This document shows, one piece after another, positions 7,657 to 15,859 of a stretch of 64,000 nucleotides of DNA; position 1 is the stretch's first letter; each line of letters starts with the position of its first letter. The DNA is from ATM1 sp003577165. GTDB lineage: Bacteria > Armatimonadota > Fimbriimonadia > Fimbriimonadales > ATM1. The stretch lies in contig SZPM01000011.1 of the NCBI GenBank assembly GCA_030263715.1, positions 1 to 64,000 of the forward strand, read 5' to 3'. The notes under the pieces were generated by a model. The model was not told the DNA's origin. It worked only from the letters and a program-made list of their open reading frames with translations, and searched no databases. A program made the translations under genes and the position numbers.

Positions 7657-8748
7657 ATGCGAGTCTCCATTGACGACCTGCTTCGTGAATTAGTAAGCCG
7701 GGAAGCAAGCGACCTACACATCAAGGCTGGCTTGCCGCCAGTGATGCGCATTCACGGCAAGCTGATCCACACGGATCACCAGGCGTTGTCGGACGAGGAG
7801 ACGGAGGAACTTCTTCGCACCGTTCTCAACGATGAAAGGTGGGCTCGACTCGAGAGTTTCAAGGAATTAGACCTCTCGTACGAAGTCCACGGACTGAGCC
7901 GGTTTCGCGTCAACATGTTTTGGGCGAGGGGGAGCCTTGGCGCAGTCTTTCGAGTGATCCCGTTCAAGGTCAAGACGATCGACGAACTGGGAATCCCGTC
8001 GGTGACTAAGAAACTCTCGCTGCTTCCACGCGGGCTCATTCTCGTGACGGGGCCCACCGGCTCAGGAAAGAGCACGACGCTGGCTGCGATGGTGGATCAC
8101 ATCAACATGCACCGTCGGCTGCACATCATGACGATCGAAGACCCGATCGAGTACATGCACACCGACAAGGTGAGCGTCATCAATCAGAGGGAACTCGGCG
8201 TCGACACGCACAGTTTCGCGGACGCGCTTCGGCACGTGATGCGGCAGAACCCGGATGTGATTCTGGTTGGCGAGATGCGGGACCTGGAGACGATTCAGTT
8301 GGCCATCACTGCCGCCGAAACCGGACACCTCGTGATGTCCACACTTCACACGACGGATGCCGCCCAGACCATCGACAGAATGGTGGACGTTTTCCCGCCC
8401 GACCAGCAGGCGCAAATCCGCACTCAAGTGTCGGTGACGCTGCAGGCAGTCATCAGTCAGACGTTGGTTCCGACGAAGGACGGGCATGGTCGGATTGCAG
8501 CATTCGAAGTTTTGGTGGCGACGCCCGCCGTTCGCACGCTCATTCGCGACGGGAAGACGCACCAACTTTACATGGACATTCAGACAGGGGCGGAGCACGG
8601 CATGCAAACGCTCGACGGGCACCTGCTCGGTCTTCTGAAAGACGGAGTCATAGACTACGAGAACGCGATCGCGAAGAGCCAAGCCCCTGCGGAGTTCCAA
8701 CGGCGCGCAATCAACCTCGGACTCTTGGAGGCGCCCGCGAGTGGGTAG
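7657..8748 (+). CDS. pilT: Type IV pilus retraction-type ATPase, PilT paralogue 2
   Basis: 363 residues, starting six bases after copy 1. Walker A GPTGSGKSTT lies at about 132-141, Walker B reads QNPDVILVGEMRD, and the His box ETGHLVMSTLHTTDA is canonical. The C-terminal motif is AVRTLIRDGK, intermediate between copy 1 and the classical AIRNLIRE. All ATPase residues look intact, so an active retraction motor is expected. The stop codon lies inside the start of copy 3 (8-bp overlap), which points to co-translation. Confidence 0.92.
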   Translation: MRVSIDDLLRELVSREASDLHIKAGLPPVMRIHGKLIHTDHQALSDEETEELLRTVLNDERWARLESFKELDLSYEVHGLSRFRVNMFWARGSLGAVFRVIPFKVKTIDELGIPSVTKKLSLLPRGLILVTGPTGSGKSTTLAAMVDHINMHRRLHIMTIEDPIEYMHTDKVSVINQRELGVDTHSFADALRHVMRQNPDVILVGEMRDLETIQLAITAAETGHLVMSTLHTTDAAQTIDRMVDVFPPDQQAQIRTQVSVTLQAVISQTLVPTKDGHGRIAAFEVLVATPAVRTLIRDGKTHQLYMDIQTGAEHGMQTLDGHLLGLLKDGVIDYENAIAKSQAPAEFQRRAINLGLLEAPASG

Positions 8749-9802
8749 GGTCGACGATCTACTTCGCCGCACCGTCGCGAGCGACGCGAGCGACCTGCAT
8801 ATCAAGGCAGGCACGAAACCGTACCTGCGCATTCACGGAGAACTCATCCCGCTCGAAGACGAGGAAAGTTTCACTCGCGACGGCGCGAGGGTGGCCATCT
8901 ACGAGGTGTTGTCGGAGGCGCAGCATCGTCGCTTCGAGAAGGAACTCGAACTCGACTTCGCTTATGAGATCCCAGGTCTCGCTCGCTTTCGCGGAAACGT
9001 GTATCAGCAAAGGCAAAGCGTCCAAGCCGCTTTCCGAGTGATTCCCTTACGAATCCAAACGCTTGAAGAGTTGGAACTGCCACCCATCGTGCGGAATTTC
9101 TGCGACCGGCCGAGGGGGCTCGTCTTGGTGACCGGGCCGGCGGGAAGCGGCAAGTCCACGACGCAGGCGGCGTGCCTGGATTACATCAACCACAACCATC
9201 CCGTTCACATCGTCACGGTCGAGGACCCCATCGAGTTCATCCATTCCGATCACATCGCCCTGGTCCGGCAGAGGGAGTTGGATTTCGACACCTTGAGTTT
9301 TGCCAATGCACTCAAGTACGTTTTGCGCCAAGACCCGGACGTGATTCTTGTGGGTGAAATGCGCGACCTGGAGACGATCCAACTCGCGATCACAGCCTCT
9401 GAAACGGGGCACTTAGTGTTTGGAACGCTGCACACGGTGGATGCCGTTCAGACGGTAGACCGGATTATTGACGTGTTCCCGATCCACCAGCAGCAGCAGA
9501 TCAGGATGCAACTATCAGTGAACTTGATCGGGGTGATCTCTCAGACTTTGATCAAGAAAGCCGATGGACAGGGAAGGGTGGCCGCTTACGAGACGCTCAA
9601 TTGCGTGGGCGCCGTTCGAAACCTCATCCGAGAGAACAAGACGTATCAGATCAGTTCGATCGTGCAGACGGGCGCGCGCATGGGGATGCAGACGTTAGAT
9701 CAGGCGCTTGCAAAGTTGGTGCTCGAAAAGAAGGTAACCCACGAGGACGCGGCCTTCAAGGCCAAGGACCGGTCCGAATTCGAGCGGCTTGTGAACGTCT
9801 GA
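8741..9802 (+). CDS. pilT: Type IV pilus retraction-type ATPase, PilT paralogue 3
   Basis: 353 residues from a GTG that overlaps copy 2 by eight bases. Walker A is GPAGSGKSTT (about 132-141; Ala replaces the usual Thr), Walker B QDPDVILVGEMRD, His box ETGHLVFGTLHTVDA. The C-terminal motif AVRNLIRENK is the closest of the three to the AIRNLIRE element needed for retraction in studied PilT proteins. This copy is the best candidate for the housekeeping retraction ATPase. Convergent with the MFS gene that follows on the other strand. Confidence 0.92.
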   Translation: MGRVDDLLRRTVASDASDLHIKAGTKPYLRIHGELIPLEDEESFTRDGARVAIYEVLSEAQHRRFEKELELDFAYEIPGLARFRGNVYQQRQSVQAAFRVIPLRIQTLEELELPPIVRNFCDRPRGLVLVTGPAGSGKSTTQAACLDYINHNHPVHIVTVEDPIEFIHSDHIALVRQRELDFDTLSFANALKYVLRQDPDVILVGEMRDLETIQLAITASETGHLVFGTLHTVDAVQTVDRIIDVFPIHQQQQIRMQLSVNLIGVISQTLIKKADGQGRVAAYETLNCVGAVRNLIRENKTYQISSIVQTGARMGMQTLDQALAKLVLEKKVTHEDAAFKAKDRSEFERLVNV

Positions 9803-9807
9803 GCCAC

Positions 9808-11103
9808 TCAGGCGATCGAGGCTTCGGTTACAGGTTCCTCCGTCTCAGTCGGCTCATTTGAGTTCGATCCCAGTTTTCGCAGGCTCTTTCCAAAGAGGAG
9901 GGCGATGACTCCGACGACGAGGACGACCCCCCCTCCGATTCGGAAAGCGGTCATGAGCCCGAGCCTTTCGCTGACGGTTCCGAACGCGAGCGCGCCGACC
10001 GGGCTGAGGCCAGCGAGAGACCACGCGTGAACCGAGATGACTCTGCCTCGAAGGTGGTACGGCGAGAAGTACTGGAGCGTCGTATTCGTTCCGACCATCT
10101 GGCCCGATCCGAATAGCCCCATGAGGCCCATGCAGATCATCGCCTGCCAGAGCTGCGAGCAGAAGGAGAGCGCGATGAGCGACGATCCGACGCCCACCAT
10201 GGATACCAAGGGCGCGAGGCCTTTGCGCGGGTTGTGGCTGATCACGGCGAGAGTGAGAATCCCGAGCACGGCGCCGACGCCGGTCGAGATGAACAGGGCT
10301 GCGTATCCGTACTCGTCCGCATGGAGCACGGTGGTCGCGAGGGGGGAGACCTGAGAGATGTAGAAGAGACCGAACACCGCGGTCGTCATCATCATCGAAA
10401 CCACGGTCCGAAACGCGGGGTTACTGAAGACGTATGAGATGCCTTCGAAGAGGGACTCGCGAAGGCTTGCGGAGCGATCGCCGGTGGAGCGCAGATCCGC
10501 GCGAATCGCCAGGGCGGCAAAGATGATGGCCGCGAAACTGATGCCATTGAGCAGATAGCAGGGCGCGACACCGAGATACTGCAGAACCGCGCCTCCTATC
10601 GCGGGGCCGACGATGCGCGCGGAGTTGAAGGTCATTGCGTTCAGGGGGACCGCGTTCGCGAGGTCTTCGGGCGGCACGATCTCGCTGATGATTGATTGCC
10701 GAGTCGGAATCTCGATGACGGAAATGCACCCACCGAAGAACGCGAGGAGCGCGATCAGCCAGAACGATACGAACCCGAACTGCACGGACGCAGCAAGGAT
10801 GAAAGCGGAGAGGGAAAGACCCGCGGAGGCAAAGATGAGCACCGCGCGTTTATTCGACCTGTCCGCGAGCCATCCGCCGAACGGACTCAGGAAGAACATC
10901 GGCGAGGCTCCGATAAAGGTGATCAGGCCGAGAGCCTGTTCGCTGCGGGTGATGTCGTAGACGAGCCACTGCTGGCCCGTGGTTTGGACCCAACTGCCGA
11001 CGAACGAGAAGAACGCTCCCAGCCAAAAAAGGCGGAAGTCCCTGTGTCTCAGGGCCCTCAGAGCGTTGGGCAGGGCCGGCCGTCGCCGCAGACTAGCCGG
11101 CAT
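9808..11103 (-). CDS. MFS exporter, EntS/MFS_3-like family
   Basis: 431 residues with about twelve membrane helices. The opening LRHRDFRLFWLGAFFSFVGSWVQTT... and the loop GWLADRSNKRAVLI (the MFS A-motif between helices 2 and 3) are typical of the MFS_3 group, proton-driven exporters related to EntS. The substrate cannot be told from sequence. The C-terminus is a soluble acidic tail (SNEPTETEEPVTEASIA). It is divergent from the cyclophilin gene at 11154. A second member of the same family is at 35377-36624. Confidence 0.85.
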   Translation of the reverse strand: MPASLRRRPALPNALRALRHRDFRLFWLGAFFSFVGSWVQTTGQQWLVYDITRSEQALGLITFIGASPMFFLSPFGGWLADRSNKRAVLIFASAGLSLSAFILAASVQFGFVSFWLIALLAFFGGCISVIEIPTRQSIISEIVPPEDLANAVPLNAMTFNSARIVGPAIGGAVLQYLGVAPCYLLNGISFAAIIFAALAIRADLRSTGDRSASLRESLFEGISYVFSNPAFRTVVSMMMTTAVFGLFYISQVSPLATTVLHADEYGYAALFISTGVGAVLGILTLAVISHNPRKGLAPLVSMVGVGSSLIALSFCSQLWQAMICMGLMGLFGSGQMVGTNTTLQYFSPYHLRGRVISVHAWSLAGLSPVGALAFGTVSERLGLMTAFRIGGGVVLVVGVIALLFGKSLRKLGSNSNEPTETEEPVTEASIA

Positions 11104-11153
11104 CAGGGACGAACAGCCTCCGTGCTTCGCACCAGCGGTATTATGCTCGCTCG

Positions 11154-11768
11154 ATGAAACGCAATTGGACCCTTGTCATTGCCGCGCTCTCCGCGCTCGC
11201 GCTGGTCGCCTGCTCCGGCTCTCAGCAGCCGGACAAGAGTGGCACCGAGGGCGGCACCCAACCAACGGAGGAGAGCAAGCCAGTGGAAACGGAACGCGGA
11301 AAGATCGTTTTGGAATTGGATTCGACGAAGGCGCCGAAGACGGTGGCGCAAATTACAAGGTTGATCAAGTCCGGGTTTTACGATGGGCAAAGGATACACA
11401 GAGTCGAAGACTGGGTCATTCAGTGGGGCGACCCTCAGTCGAAGCAGGACGATTTCCTGCAAGTGGCCGTCGGAACGCAGGGGTCGGGCAATCCGCTGGA
11501 TTTCGAAGACAGCGGCATTCCTCACATCCGGGGAGTTTTGTCCATGGCGAGCACTGGCGAGAAAGTCGGTGGCGACTCGCAGATGTTCATTTTGCGAAAA
11601 GACTCGCAGTTTCTGGATGGCAACTATGCGTCGTTCGGCAAGGTCCTCGAAGGGATGGACGTCGTCGACAACATCCAGCAGTGGGATAAGGTCTACATGA
11701 AGGTGGACAGCGAAGAGGGCGGCAAAATTAAGGTGACGATGACCGTCACTTTCATGAAGGCCCCGTAG
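11154..11768 (+). CDS. Cyclophilin-type peptidyl-prolyl isomerase, lipoprotein
   Basis: 204 residues. The signal peptide ends in a lipobox LVAC, so the mature protein should carry a lipid on Cys20 and sit on the outer face of a membrane. After a flexible Ser/Gly/Glu linker comes a compact cyclophilin domain: IVLELDSTKAPKTVAQI, GFYDGQRIHRV, GVLSMAS, GGDSQMFI and LDGNYASFGKV. It would catalyse proline cis/trans isomerisation in envelope proteins. The family's catalytic Arg is present in the IHRV element. Its last 17 bp overlap the convergent ubiA-like gene. Confidence 0.9.
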   Translation: MKRNWTLVIAALSALALVACSGSQQPDKSGTEGGTQPTEESKPVETERGKIVLELDSTKAPKTVAQITRLIKSGFYDGQRIHRVEDWVIQWGDPQSKQDDFLQVAVGTQGSGNPLDFEDSGIPHIRGVLSMASTGEKVGGDSQMFILRKDSQFLDGNYASFGKVLEGMDVVDNIQQWDKVYMKVDSEEGGKIKVTMTVTFMKAP

Positions 11769-12639
11769 TCGGCTTCATCAGCACGTCCGCAAGGCAGAAG
11801 AGGAAGAACCCGACGGAAACGTAGCCGTTCAGGGTGAAGAATGCGAGATTCAGGTTGGTGAGGTCATCCGGCCTCACCAACGACTGCTCATAGAGAAGCA
11901 GCCCGGCGACGAAGACGGTTCCGAAGAAGTAGGACGGACCTGCTCCGACGACGATGCCGGCCGCGACAAGCGCCGTCACTGCAATCACATGAAAAGCGCG
12001 GCTGACGAAGATCGCGCGTGACTTGCCGATCCATGCCGGGATGCTGTGAATTCCATGCGCTCGATCGAACTCCTCGTCCTGGAGCGCATACAACACGTCG
12101 AATCCTGCCGTCCAAAACGTCACTGAGGCGATCCAGAGCGCTGGGGTCCATGAGAACTCGCCGGTGACTGCGACCCAGGCTGCCGCTGGAGCAAGTCCGA
12201 GCGAGAGGCCGACGAACAGGTGGCAGAGCGACGTGAAACGCTTCGTGTAGGAGTATCCCAAGAGCACGACGAGCGCGATCGGCGAGAGATAGAGCGTCAG
12301 TTCATTCAGCAGCGCGGCGGCGAGAAAGAAGAGTCCGCAGGAAATCACGAGGAAGAGTCCCGCCCGACTCAGCGAAATGCGGCCGGTCGGGAGTTCGCGG
12401 GCCGCGGTTCGGGGGTTCATCGCGTCGATGTGGCGATCTGCGATGCGGTTGAAGGCCATGGCGGCGCTTCGTGCGCTCACCATCGCGAGGACGATGAGGA
12501 TAAACACGCGCCATCCCGGCCACCCTGTTGGAGGGGCGTACATCATGCCCACCATGGCGAAGGGAAGTGCGAACACGGAGTGCTCGACCTTAATCATCGA
12601 GAGGTAGGCGCGAAGGGCGCTCGTCGAGGTGGAAGCCAT
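11752..12639 (-). CDS. UbiA-family polyprenyltransferase (menaquinone pathway likely)
   Basis: 295 residues with eight or nine membrane helices. The two metal/diphosphate-binding motifs of UbiA enzymes are present: NRIADRHIDAMNPRTAARELP (NxxxDxxxD) and DVLYALQDEEFDRAHG. The protein attaches a polyprenyl chain to an aromatic quinone precursor at the membrane. It is of the 4-hydroxybenzoate prenyltransferase-like type; in menaquinone-only bacteria such proteins often act as MqnP of the futalosine route, so I leave the symbol blank. The start is placed at 12639 (MASTSTSALRAYLSMIKVEH); an upstream ATG at 12729 would overlap the divergent scoB gene and adds an untypical Arg-rich leader. Confidence 0.85.
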   Translation of the reverse strand: MASTSTSALRAYLSMIKVEHSVFALPFAMVGMMYAPPTGWPGWRVFILIVLAMVSARSAAMAFNRIADRHIDAMNPRTAARELPTGRISLSRAGLFLVISCGLFFLAAALLNELTLYLSPIALVVLLGYSYTKRFTSLCHLFVGLSLGLAPAAAWVAVTGEFSWTPALWIASVTFWTAGFDVLYALQDEEFDRAHGIHSIPAWIGKSRAIFVSRAFHVIAVTALVAAGIVVGAGPSYFFGTVFVAGLLLYEQSLVRPDDLTNLNLAFFTLNGYVSVGFFLFCLADVLMKPTTGPS

Positions 12640-12719
12640 GAGCCGTCGGATTATGGTTCGGAACCGAGGGGGCCGACGGGCGGACGCGGCTGTGCTGTGG
12701 CGGTATGCTCGGCGGACGA

Positions 12720-13376
12720 ATGGACGCAAGAGAGATCATCGTTCGCCGGGCGGCGAGGGAACTCCGCGAGGGCATGTACGTGAATCTGGGGATCGGCATG
12801 CCGACGCTTATCGCCAATCACATCCCCGCCGGGATGGAGGTCATCCTTCAGTCGGAGAACGGCCTTCTGGGCATCGGCCCCTTCCCGACGGACGACGAAG
12901 TCGACCCGGATCTCATCAACGCAGGGAAGCAGACCGTGACGGCAGTTCCAGGTGCGAGTTTCTTCAGTAGCGCGGACTCGTTCGCCATGATACGCGGCGG
13001 CCACATCGACCTCTCGATCCTCGGTGGGATGGAAGTGAGCGTCAACGGGGACCTTGCAAATTACATGATCCCGGGCAAGATGGTGAAGGGGATGGGAGGC
13101 GCGATGGACCTCGTCGCGAGTGCGCGATATGTGGTCGTTATCCAGACTCACACCGCGAAGGATGGATCGCCGAAGATACTTGAAGAGTGCTCGCTTCCTC
13201 TCACCGGAAAACGCGTGGTGAACCGGATCATCACGGAGAAGGCGGTTTTCGACGTGAAGCCCGAAGGCGGACTCGTTCTGATGGAGGTTCACCCGGACGA
13301 AACCGTCGAATCGCTGCGCGCATGCACGGCTCCGTTTGAAGTTTCGCCCAGCCTGAAGCCGATGACACTGGACTAA
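12720..13376 (+). CDS. scoB: 3-oxoacid CoA-transferase subunit B
   Basis: 218 residues, full length for the B subunit. The catalytic Glu lies in QSENGLLGIGP, and the glycine-rich NLGIGMPTLIANHIP and ILGGMEVSVNGDLANYMIPGK are diagnostic. The enzyme moves CoA between succinate and acetoacetate (or a related oxoacid) and normally needs subunit A from an adjacent gene. No scoA is adjacent: the upstream neighbour is the divergent prenyltransferase, the downstream one a small secreted protein. The partner must be elsewhere. The start is ATG 12720; an ATG at 12705 is also in frame. Confidence 0.9.
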   Translation: MDAREIIVRRAARELREGMYVNLGIGMPTLIANHIPAGMEVILQSENGLLGIGPFPTDDEVDPDLINAGKQTVTAVPGASFFSSADSFAMIRGGHIDLSILGGMEVSVNGDLANYMIPGKMVKGMGGAMDLVASARYVVVIQTHTAKDGSPKILEECSLPLTGKRVVNRIITEKAVFDVKPEGGLVLMEVHPDETVESLRACTAPFEVSPSLKPMTLD

Positions 13377-13394
13377 CTGGGGCAATTATGAGGT

Positions 13395-13433
13395 GGAGGC
13401 CCCGGCTTGTGAGGGGCTGTTGCCGGGGCCTCC
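13395..13433 (+). terminator. Stem-loop after scoB
   Basis: A perfect 12-bp GC-rich inverted repeat (GGAGGCCCCGGC at 13395-13406 and its complement at 13422-13433) with a 15-base loop starts 18 bp after the scoB stop. No T-run follows, so it is either a weak or factor-assisted terminator or an mRNA-stabilising stem. The following 170 bp to the next gene hold G-runs, including a CCCCC-ATTTTTT-GGGGG fold near 13552-13567, but nothing else I can name. Confidence 0.5.
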
Positions 13434-13602
13434 AGGGAGGAGAGGGGCTATGGAGGGATTTCTGTAGTTCGGCTAATTATTTGAACGCCTGGGGCGTCCC
13501 CGAAGTTCCTACGATTTGTAGGCAAATTTGGGGGGGCGAGCCTTTCTACCCCCATTTTTTGGGGGGGCGATCCGGGCGGACCGCGCCGGCCGTCTGCACA
13601 TC

Positions 13603-13875
13603 ATGGAACGTAAGACCGTTACTGCTTTCTCCCTGGGATTCGTGCTTTGTGCAGGGATGGGGGCGCTAATCTCCGGGCCGCTTTACGCTCAGCAAACGTC
13701 GCCCGTTCAGATTCCCAAGTCCGCAGAGACCGGGAGCACGAAGTGTGATTGCGGCTGCTTGGTTGCGATCTACGCGGGGCAGGACTTCATCGTCGTTGAT
13801 TCTCACAACTCAACGATCATTGGCGGTGAAATCCAGTACCCGGCTTCGGTTACGATCAAATCTTACGCGCGCTAA
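13603..13875 (+). CDS. Small secreted protein with CDCGC motif
   Basis: 90 residues. The N-terminus (positive charge, then TAFSLGFVLCAGMGALISGPLYA-Q in two hydrophobic parts) is a signal peptide with a probable cut after YAQ. The mature part is about 60 residues, with a CDCGC cluster near its start and a beta-rich remainder. The clustered Cys could bind a metal or form disulfides. I do not recognise the family. No clear ribosome-binding site precedes the ATG, so the start and even expression are uncertain. Confidence 0.5.
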   Translation: MERKTVTAFSLGFVLCAGMGALISGPLYAQQTSPVQIPKSAETGSTKCDCGCLVAIYAGQDFIVVDSHNSTIIGGEIQYPASVTIKSYAR

Positions 13876-13920
13876 CTCTCGCGACGAGGGTTTCAGGCTG
13901 AGCGTTGTGAGTCGTTAGGC

Positions 13921-15819
13921 TCATGCGCTGGGAGAAGCCGCGCGGCGAAGGTGGCCGATGAGGATTGCGACATCGGTCGGTCGGATGCCCGGAACGCGGG
14001 ATGCCTGGCCGACGGAAGTCGGCCGGACGCGAGTGAGTTTCTCCTTCGCTTCGTGACTCAATCCGCGCACGCTCTGGAAGTCGAAGTTTGCGGGGATCTG
14101 CATCTCCTGAAGCCTACGGTGCTGCTCGATCTCCGCTAACTGCCTCTTCAAGAAGCCGTCGTATTTGGCGAGCACTTCCGCCTGCTCCCTCGCTTCGGCT
14201 TCGACTCGACCAATGTCGCGATCGCGCTGAGCGTTACCTATGCACGCCGCGTGGGCCGATTCGACCGTCTCAAATCGAACTCCCGGACGCTTCAGCAGGT
14301 CGAATCCGGATGCCTTCTTGCGAACGGGCGCGAGACCGAGGTTCTCGAGAGTTTCATTGTCGCGCACGCTGAATGAAATCTCACTGAGCCACTGTAAGTG
14401 GCCTTCTAACCTGCTCCTCTTGTCTTCGAATCGGTTCCACCGTTCGTCGTTTACCAAGCCTACTTCGCGCCCGGTCGGCGTGAGCCTCATGTCTGCGTTG
14501 TCGTGGCGGAGGTGAAGGCGATACTCGCTTCGGCCCGTCAACATCCGGTAGGGGTCTTCGACCCCTTTCGTGACGAGGTCGTCGACTAGCACGCCGATGA
14601 AACTGTTGTCTCGAGTGAGCGTGAGGGGGGGGCGTCCTTCGGCGGCGAGGGCTGCATTGATGCCGGCGACGATGCCTTGGGCGGCGGCTTCTTCGTATCC
14701 GCTCGTTCCGTTGATTTGGCCAGCAAGGAAGAGTCCGCGGCAAAGTTTGCTCTGCAGCGTCGGCTCGAGTTGGAGCGGGTCCACCATGTCGTATTCGACT
14801 GCGTAACCCGGTCGGATCATCTCCACGCTTTCGAGCCCCGGCATCGTTTTGAGAAACGCCATCTGAACTTCGGCCGGAAGACTCGTACTCGTCCCTTGAA
14901 CGTACACGGACTCGCCGTCCCATTCCTCCCGTTCGAGGAAGACCGGGTGCGAAGTCTTGTCGGGGAACCGAACGATCTTGTCCTCTATGCTCGGGCAGAA
15001 GCGCGGTCCTGTTCCCTCGATCCTCTTCCCATAGACGGCGCTTAAGTGGATGTTCTCCGCGATGATCCGGTGGGTTTCTTCGGTCGTGTGGGTGGCGAAG
15101 CAGTCATACATCCTGCCGCGAGGCATGGGAGCATCGTGGAGGAAGGAAAAGGGGGCCGGTTCTTCGGCGCAGGGCTGGATTTCGACTCGATCGAGATCGA
15201 TGGAGGCGAGCGCGATGCGAGGGGTGGTCCCGGTCTTGAACCTGCGGATATTCGCGCCGATTCGGCGTAGGAATCCGCTGATGCCGGAGGTGGCGACATC
15301 GCCGTGGCGAGCGGCGAGGGTTCGGTTCATGCCCTCATGGCAGACGCCGTTTAAGAACGTGCCGGCGGTGACGACGACGCACTTCGCAGCGAGTCGCAGC
15401 CCCCCCTCCAACTCGACGCCGCAAACTGAGTCGCCCTCGGTGAGGATGTTGGACACGTGCGCTTCGAGGAGTTCGAGGTTCGGCTGTTCCATCATCACCT
15501 GCTGCATACGCAGTGGATAGAGGGACTTGCAGGCATGAGCGCGCAGGGTCTGCACCGCGGGGCCCTTTCCGTCGCCGACAACGCGGACGTGCGTCAAGGC
15601 GTAGTCGGTCGTCACCGCCATTTGCCCGCCCAAGGCGTCCACCTCCCGCGCGAGGTGTCCCTTCGCGGGCCCGCCGATGGAGCAATTGCAGGGCATGTGG
15701 CCGATGCGGTCGAGGCGCAGAGTGACGCAAGCGGTTCTGGCGCCGATGCGCGCGGATGCGAGGGCTGCCTCGATTCCGGCATGCCCTCCTCCGATCACAA
15801 TGACGTCGAACTCTCGCAC
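13921..15819 (-). CDS. mnmG: tRNA uridine-5-carboxymethylaminomethyl modification enzyme MnmG
   Basis: 632 residues, the usual length. The N-terminal dinucleotide fold GGGHAGIEAALASARIG binds FAD, followed by the family signature CNCSIGGPAKGHLAREVDALGG. GTFLNG, CPSIEDKIVRF and GYEEAAAQG also match. With MnmE it builds cmnm5U at the wobble position of tRNAs reading split codon boxes. mnmE and rsmG are not adjacent here. The C-terminal tRNA-binding helices are complete. It is divergent from asnS, with 40 bp between the start codons. Confidence 0.96.
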   Translation of the reverse strand: MREFDVIVIGGGHAGIEAALASARIGARTACVTLRLDRIGHMPCNCSIGGPAKGHLAREVDALGGQMAVTTDYALTHVRVVGDGKGPAVQTLRAHACKSLYPLRMQQVMMEQPNLELLEAHVSNILTEGDSVCGVELEGGLRLAAKCVVVTAGTFLNGVCHEGMNRTLAARHGDVATSGISGFLRRIGANIRRFKTGTTPRIALASIDLDRVEIQPCAEEPAPFSFLHDAPMPRGRMYDCFATHTTEETHRIIAENIHLSAVYGKRIEGTGPRFCPSIEDKIVRFPDKTSHPVFLEREEWDGESVYVQGTSTSLPAEVQMAFLKTMPGLESVEMIRPGYAVEYDMVDPLQLEPTLQSKLCRGLFLAGQINGTSGYEEAAAQGIVAGINAALAAEGRPPLTLTRDNSFIGVLVDDLVTKGVEDPYRMLTGRSEYRLHLRHDNADMRLTPTGREVGLVNDERWNRFEDKRSRLEGHLQWLSEISFSVRDNETLENLGLAPVRKKASGFDLLKRPGVRFETVESAHAACIGNAQRDRDIGRVEAEAREQAEVLAKYDGFLKRQLAEIEQHRRLQEMQIPANFDFQSVRGLSHEAKEKLTRVRPTSVGQASRVPGIRPTDVAILIGHLRRAASPSA

Positions 15820-15859
15820 GGGCGGAGAGTGTACCGGGGCTTCGGTAGAATCCCGGCGG

